From the NCBI RefSeq assembly GCF_036669915.1, contig NC_089313.1:2618585-2682584 (forward strand): a stretch of DNA of 64,000 nucleotides, written 5' to 3'. The stretch is from Pocillopora verrucosa. Taxonomy: Eukaryota; Cnidaria; Anthozoa; Scleractinia; Pocilloporidae. The notes under the pieces were generated by a model. The model worked only from the letters and a program-made list of their open reading frames with translations. It was not told where the DNA came from and ran no database searches. Both the position numbers and the translations under genes were made by a program. Each line of letters begins with the position of its first letter. Position 1 is the first letter of the stretch. Below, one piece after another: positions 59,701 through 64,000 of this stretch.

Positions 59701-62495
59701 ATCGCAATCCAGCACTTAAAAGTTTATAATTTTGGCATTGTCCTGGAAGTGATTTGAATACAGTATGTGTTACTATTGGAATAAAGGGTCACTATCTGTC
59801 TTTCCAACAACATGTATGTACTTGATCAGTGTTAAGAATAACATGACAACTTGGAAAGTAATTGTTGATGTCATGGTACCTTTTTTCTCTCAGACTTTTC
59901 TAGAATTTGTATCCAATCATTCAGTGGAGACAAGTTTGCAGGAAGCAATCAAGCAAAATATACACAATTTGTTGGTAGGACACAAAATGTTCTTTTTTTC
60001 TCAGTCAACATTGTTAGATCTATAATATATACATTAAATTAATAATAGTATTTACATTCAATTGGATAGAAGTGTGGATGATATAGAGGGAAGATATTTG
60101 ATATATTACCAATTTATTAACATTGCGAAGAAGATTAAAACAGTGCTGTTTGTTTATGTTTGTTTAGTAGAGGTACTTGATGAAATATTGTAACTTAGTC
60201 AATGCTTATGATTTGTGTCAGTGGTGTTATCTAGTTTTCATGGCAACAAGAGATAAGTGACATAGTTCTAGTGGTCGCTGGATAGGGACTTGACACTGCA
60301 AGCTGCAGTGCAAGTCACCAGACAAAAACAGGGATGCTTGGATAATGAGTTTTGCACACAGACTTTAAGTGATGATGATAACATTGACTACAATGGTATT
60401 TAATATAATTGAAAATCCTAATAAAGAAACCTTATCCCAGCAAGGCACCTCTTGTGTTGATGATAATAACTTTGACTACAATGATATTTAAGATTGAAAA
60501 CCCTAATAAAGATACCTTTACCTCAATAGGGTACCTCCTGTGTGGCTGTTCGACTTTGGGATGCACATTACTCCCCAGATGAATGCATTCCTTTACCAGT
60601 AAGCAATAACCATAAATTACATGACATGTACACAAACAAGAAAATTTTATTTTATCAACTGAGTTCATAATGTAAATTGGCCACAATGAAGAGTTTTTTA
60701 AATTCATTTGACGTTTTGTGCGTTAGCCCTTTTTCAGAGCTCTGATAAAGGGCAAACTCTTGAAATGTCAGCTTACAAACTCTCTACATTGGTCAATTTA
60801 CATTATCAACACAATTGATTAAACCAAATTATCTTGTTTACTCCCCCATCAAGGCAGTACTGCAATTTCTTTTGAAACTTGCCCCCTTTATTCATTAGTA
60901 CACTAAAAGTCTGCCTCTGAAGCCTTTTTTAATGCAATATACAAAACTTGAATATTTCAGTTACATTTGTTTGCACAAAGTGTATTACTGGATCATATTG
61001 TATTTAGCATCAGTTATGAAACTATTTTTTAATCTAAACTTTAATTGTTGCCCCTTTTCTCTTCCACTTTTTCTTTACTGAGGTCCAACAGTTCTCTACA
61101 AATCCCTTCTGTTTGTGAAAATGAATTTACTAGCAGCACTAAGCAACCCTTTTGCAAACTTTGATGCATTGTACAAGATTTGATGTTACAGTTCTTTTGG
61201 TATACTTATGACCTGCAGGTTAAGGAAGAACTTTTATTTCTTGGAAGACAAGACAGATACTGGAGAACAATTCAGACAAGTTCAGGGAAGTCAATATCTG
61301 ATATGGTATTACAGACTCTCACCCGGCAGGAACGGAAACAAGGTGTGGCAGGGAGTCAGTACATTGCTGAGAAAGAAAACTATGAAGAGGCTATGAACAG
61401 TGCATTCAATAACCTTTTGGTAAGGAAGCCTGACTGTGTTCATGAGGTCATTTCTACATTCATTTGGTATCTACTTATGGAGGCCACATGTGAGGATCTG
61501 GCGATGTGTAGGGATTTAAATGGGGTGCTAACAATAAAATCCTAGACCTGTGAGGTGTAGAGGCCCTTGTTTCTGAGGCTGAGACTTTTAAGTAGAGAAT
61601 TTCCCATTTTTATCTTTGTTTTACTCAATTGCAATTATTTGAAAACCACATTTAAGTACTCTTTTCTGTACTCCATTTATCAATATATCAGTTTTTAAAT
61701 TGAAATATTTCAAACAACAACAATCATACCCAGAATGCTTACTCTAAGGTACTCTTGGAGTACCCTGGAGCTATCTTCTGACCGAGACCAGGGACCAAAA
61801 GTAAAAATCCCAGACTTTGAAAACCTTTAACTCTTTAACTCACAGAAGTGATCAACATGAAACTTCTCCCTATAATACCATACATTATTCAGCAAAAAGG
61901 TAATGAGAATATTCAAACTTATCATGTAGAAGCTGCTATCTTGATCTAGCACCAAGTTCTCATAACTAATTTACAAGGAAATGTTAAGCAGCTGAAAGGG
62001 AGAATTAACAATCAGATCTTGAAAGTTAAAGCGTTAAAGAAATACCAGACTTCAAGACCAGAAAAAGTCCCTACAGAACTTGACAGTACCATCCACCTTC
62101 CTTTTTCCATTAATGGTTTAGGCTCTTGAGTAGATTACGTGAAATGCTCTTTTGGCTGATACCAAGTATTAAGGGAGGCTTGGTCAATGCATGCCAATAT
62201 TTAACATTTAAACTCTAAGAGGGATTAACATGCAGATTCTCCCCATAATATCCATACATTATCCAGCAAATAGGTTATGAAATACTCAAACTTATCAGGT
62301 AGATTTAGTTATCTTGATCTAACACCACATTCTCTTTACTAATTTACAAGGAAATGTGTTGCAGCTTTACTGGGAGTAGTTAATTAGTTTTAATCAAGTT
62401 TTATTCCAGTTTTAATTCCAGAACATTCTGTAATATTTTTGTTAAATTATAGGTTGATGTTCTTCTGCAGAGTGGCCTGGGGCCATTGACATGAT
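50785..62495 (+). CDS. uncharacterised large protein with degenerate TBC-like and C2-like regions
   Basis: Seventeen in-frame exons give 1100 residues; at least one 5' exon with the start codon is missing. Exons: 50785-50931, 51135-51368, 51923-52442, 52853-53193, 53705-53970, 54698-54962, 55471-55728, 56086-56229, 56425-56599, 57004-57131, 57817-58017, 58814-58986, 59588-59645, 59894-59974, 60530-60598, 61219-61419, 62454-62495. Residues about 175-431 resemble a TBC (Rab-GAP) fold: RPLTNSLRHLIWSMNL at the start and KWIAEGFVG ... VMLVWDQCFLSNW near the end. The catalytic IxxDxxR motif is not visible. A Pro/Ser linker follows (503-545). Segments beginning FDVYIDEVRFLPD (about 573) and LSIMVEQAFGLP (about 828) look like C2 first strands. 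I do not recognise the family. A trafficking or ciliary role is only a guess. AATAAA lies at 62736-62741. Confidence 0.8.
51600..51765. mobile_element. dispersed repeat family G with inverted ends, copy 1
   Basis: GGGATTTCAAAACAAGCC at the left and CTACTTCAAAGCATTTTGAAATCCC at the right pair as inverted ends. TTGCTGAGTCTGACACC also matches the copy near 59027. Confidence 0.65.
53214..53424 (-). mobile_element. MITE family B, copy 12 (inverted)
   Basis: Plus strand TTAACCCTTTACACCTGGAC, TTAATGTTTGATTCAGGGGT, ending TTAGGGATCAAAGGGTTG. It starts about 20 bp after the donor of exon 4 of the TBC/C2-like gene. Confidence 0.8.
54190..54430 (-). mobile_element. tRNA-derived SINE, minus orientation
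   Basis: On the minus strand: A-box-like GATGGCACAGTGGTGAGGGC, B-box-like GGTTTGATTCCTGG, then CACATGGGCTAAGTTTGTTG and GGTTTTTCTCCAGGTCC. This is the typical body of a coral/sea-anemone SINE as far as I remember. It lies in an intron of the TBC/C2-like gene. Confidence 0.65.
54537..54662 (+). repeat. dispersed repeat family F, copy 2
   Basis: TTTATTTAATTAAATCAGCC, CCTGAGGCCCACTACTTG and GGTGGTTTGGGTTAGACC match the copy at 16172-16276 in order and spacing. Confidence 0.6.
57226..57320 (+). repeat. half copy of foldback family E
   Basis: ATCAACTGAGTTGATGACG, TAAATTGGCCATTGTAAAGAG and GTTAGCCCTTTGTTAGAGC match the left half of the element at 60648-60835. Confidence 0.65.
57430..57620. mobile_element. 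large near-perfect palindrome (foldback element)
   Basis: Left arm 57430-57505 (GATTCCAAGTTGCTGTGTGT, CTGTTCAGTAATAGATCACA, CAAAATGTGGTAAGAACA) is the inverse of the right arm 57544-57620. The arms are about 70 bp and separated by about 40 bp. The transcript would form a long hairpin inside an intron. Confidence 0.8.
58250..58570 (+). mobile_element. composite repeat containing a tRNA-like SINE head
   Basis: 58425-58487 carries an A box (TACCTCAGTTGGTAGAGC) and a B box (GGGTTCAAATCCT), with an anticodon-like GGT. The tRNA-like part is flanked by direct repeats of AGTTCAGTAGTGTTCATA (near 58274 and 58519). The acceptor stem does not pair well, so it is a SINE-type element rather than a working tRNA gene. 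It lies in an intron of the TBC/C2-like gene. Confidence 0.7.
59027..59107. mobile_element. dispersed repeat family G, copy 2 (short)
   Basis: GGGGTTTCAAAACAAGC and ACTTCAAAACATTTTGAAACCCC are inverted ends around GCAGAGTCTGATGCC. ACATGTAT-type sequence flanks both sides. Confidence 0.65.
60648..60835. mobile_element. foldback family E, full copy
   Basis: TTTATCAACTGAGTTCATAATG and TAAATTGGCCACAATGAAGAG on the left pair with CTCTACATTGGTCAATTTAC and CATTATCAACACAATTGAT on the right. The GCGTTAGCCCTTTTTCAGAG core is also palindromic. It lies in an intron of the TBC/C2-like gene. Confidence 0.75.
61823..62038 (+). mobile_element. MITE family C, copy 6
   Basis: AACCTTTAACTCTTTAACTC at the left, AATTTACAAGGAAATG inside, and GAAAGTTAAAGCGTTAAA at the right. 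It lies in the last intron of the TBC/C2-like gene. Confidence 0.75.
62201..62385 (+). mobile_element. MITE family C, copy 7 (degenerate)
   Basis: ATTAACATGCAGATTCTCCC, ATCCAGCAAATAGGTTATGA and TTTACAAGGAAATGTGTTGC are present. The ends are decayed. Confidence 0.68.
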
Positions 62496-62735
62496 GGTGA
62501 AAGAGGGTCTGAGTTTTTCAGTGATGATAATTAAAGTTGGTTTGACATAATGGAGAGAATGTAGTCCATCTTGCAGTTCTAGATTTTTTCTTCATTATTT
62601 ATTTTTTGAACTCTGTTCAAAGCACTGGTATACTAAATGAGAATTGTTTTTGTACATAAGACTACCTGAAGATAGATAAGCAAAAACTTGTACAAACTTG
62701 GTGATAACTTTTATTTTTTTAATTTAATACTAAGC

Positions 62736-62741
62736 AATAAA
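62736..62741 (+). terminator. polyadenylation signal AATAAA of the TBC/C2-like gene
   Basis: A hexamer 240 bp after the TGA of the terminal exon. Confidence 0.5.
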
Positions 62742-63011
62742 ATTGCTAGTGAATCCAGAGTCATTGAGTGAGTTTCTTCAATTGTCAAGCTCTCAGAAGC
62801 TTTTTTTTTCACTCTGGCAAAGATCCCCTGAACTCTGCTCTACAAAAATGCAGTGTGTCTTAATTTCTTCTTCCCAATCAACTTCAGTTTTCATGAAGTG
62901 TTCTTTCATACAAAGGAGAAGAAATTTGTCTCTTGATGAGACTGATTTAAATGTTGAGCTCAAAGTCGTTTATTTGAAGTCCATTAGGTAAAGTTTGTGA
63001 CTTTGGAATTG

Positions 63012-63060
63012 TGTTGTATCTTTTTGTCTATGTGTTGTATCTTTTTGTCTATGTGTTGTA
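63012..63060. repeat. 21-bp tandem repeat
   Basis: GTGTTGTATCTTTTTGTCTAT is repeated about 2.4 times, immediately downstream of ARL6IP4 on its strand. Confidence 0.8.
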
Positions 63061-63081
63061 TTACAGGTGATCTTTTAAAAT

Positions 63082-63950
63082 TCATTTGTCCCCAAGACCA
63101 AGGTTCGCTTGGAAAAATGCACCATCACCTTGAGTCGCAGTCTGAAATGACACAACAAAAACAAGAGCAGATTTTAATGTGGAGCATATCTTGGTTATTT
63201 ATTAGCTAACAATTTCCTGTTTACCCTGAGCCCATAAGATTTTCAAAGACAATTTACCTTGTTTATTGCTTTATGTCTCTCTCTACTGACAATCTCTTCT
63301 AAAACCTCACCAGTCCCTTTGATTAGCCTGTGCAAAAGGAAAAAAAAACTTTTTTGCAGTGTTTTATCATGCAATAAAAGTTACCATTTATGAGATAATT
63401 ACCTTTGTCACACATGCAGCAAAACAATTCTAAACAAAATTGGCATATCTTGATTTAAAGACAGCGCTCCAGAGGCAAATGGTGTCATTTGATTAGGAGA
63501 AATTTCCCTGTGAATGATTCATATAGAACTGTAGTTATAAATGAGCAAAGTCTCTCATATGTCTTCTCTGTCTGTCTGTCTGTCATTCTGTCTGCCTTTC
63601 AGTCTGTCAGTCTATCTGTCATTCTGTCTGCCTTTCAGTCTGTCAGTCTATCTGTCAGTCAGTCTGGCTGTCTGTCTGCCTTTCTGTCTGTCAGTCTGTC
63701 TGTCTGGCTGCCAATCTGCCTCAACATAAATTTGTTTTCATCAACACTGCAAGTAACAGATGTATAAACCTATTACAGTAGATTCCATTTTGGGAAGTCA
63801 GCTGTTTTGCAGTCTTTACATTAAACACTAAACTAATATTTTGAAATTATCTGTAGAACATCTTTACCTGTGACGACCTGTTTCTGGGTCATAAACCCTC
63901 CTAACTTGGGCCTGTTGTTTTTCATACTCCTCTTTTGTCATAGGGACCAT
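63082..63950 (-). CDS. ARL6IP4: ARL6IP4 (SRp25-like), C-terminal exons, partial
   Basis: ARL6IP4 is a nuclear SR-like protein linked to splicing. Only the conserved C-terminal part is in the window. Exons (minus): about 63950-63868 (5' limit uncertain), 63327-63258, and 63141-63082 with the stop. The product reads MVPMTKEEYEKQQAQVRRVY, DPETGRHRLIKGTGEVLEEI, VSRERHKAINK and TATQGDGAFFQANLGLGDK, matching vertebrate PMTKAEWEARQSVIRKVVDP and the regions after it. The first exon may extend to the window edge, as the frame stays open there. It is convergent with the TBC/C2-like gene. The N-terminal Ser/Arg-rich exons lie outside. Confidence 0.9.
63560..63715. repeat. CTGT microsatellite/minisatellite
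   Basis: CTGTCTGTCTGT runs with a 44-bp higher-order unit (ATTCTGTCTGCCTTTCAGTC onward) present at least twice. It lies in an intron of ARL6IP4. The long open frames across it are an artefact of the repeat. Confidence 0.85.
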
Positions 63951-64000
63951 GGATCTTTCAGAAAAATCAAATAGAAGATACAATGAGTTTTTATTGCCAA

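Larger units (their letters stand above)
62496..63081. other. tail-to-tail spacer of the TBC/C2-like gene and ARL6IP4
   Basis: Contains the plus-strand AATAAA at 62736-62741 and a 21-bp tandem repeat near 63012-63060. No exons are seen. Confidence 0.6.

Noticed and set aside
63489..63767. Ser/Leu/Val-rich frames over the CTGT repeat
   Set aside because: Microsatellite artefact inside an ARL6IP4 intron.
1..64000. CRISPR arrays, operons or phage genes
   Set aside because: Spliced eukaryotic genes throughout; repeats are transposon-like or microsatellites, not spaced CRISPR repeats.

Overview
This is a eukaryotic nuclear window. It is AT-rich, its genes have many short exons with canonical GT/AG junctions, and it carries many short dispersed repeats. 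Protein similarity and the repeat types I recognise point to a cnidarian, most likely an anthozoan such as a stony coral. No prokaryotic or viral genes are seen.

Nine conserved genes were assembled by joining exons in frame, plus one small candidate gene. In order: (i) a candidate secreted or neuropeptide precursor on the minus strand at 2.7-2.9 kb, in an otherwise gene-poor first 5.5 kb; (ii) eIF4H, minus, 8 exons, 5948-11728; (iii) MED31, plus, 4 exons, 11867-14117; (iv) a CASTOR-type cytosolic arginine sensor, minus, 9 exons plus one duplicated alternative exon, 16530-26602; (v) SBDS, plus, 5 exons, 27404-29550; (vi) the RNase P/MRP subunit POP5, minus, 5 exons, 29858-32695; (vii) TYW1, plus, 21 exons, 32845-44672; (viii) SPRING (C12orf49), plus, 5 exons, 45868-48956; (ix) a large uncharacterised protein with a degenerate TBC-like half and C2-like segments, plus, at least 17 exons, 50785-62495; (x) the C-terminal exons of ARL6IP4, minus, running off the right edge.

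The layout is three head-to-head pairs (eIF4H/MED31, CASTOR/SBDS, POP5/TYW1). Two of them have start codons only about 140-150 bp apart, so they probably share bidirectional promoters. The products do not form one pathway. Many act in translation or RNA maturation (eIF4H, SBDS, POP5, TYW1) and two in nutrient or lipid signalling (CASTOR, SPRING). From memory, the human counterparts of eIF4H, CASTOR2, SBDS and TYW1 lie in 7q11, and those of POP5, SPRING1 and ARL6IP4 in 12q24, which suggests ancient linkage.

Introns and intergenic DNA are filled by at least 26 copies of three related roughly 200-bp families with ends like TTAACCCTTTAACTCCC. These look like piggyBac-type MITEs, and one copy is nested in another. 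There are also other foldback families, tRNA-derived SINEs, one inverted-repeat-flanked retroelement fragment and several microsatellites.

The strongest candidate for new biology is the tandem duplication of CASTOR exon 8. The two copies are both 95 bp, and reading frame forces mutually exclusive use. They differ at the position equivalent to the human arginine-binding Asp304 (Asp in one, Gly in the other), so splicing could switch arginine sensing.
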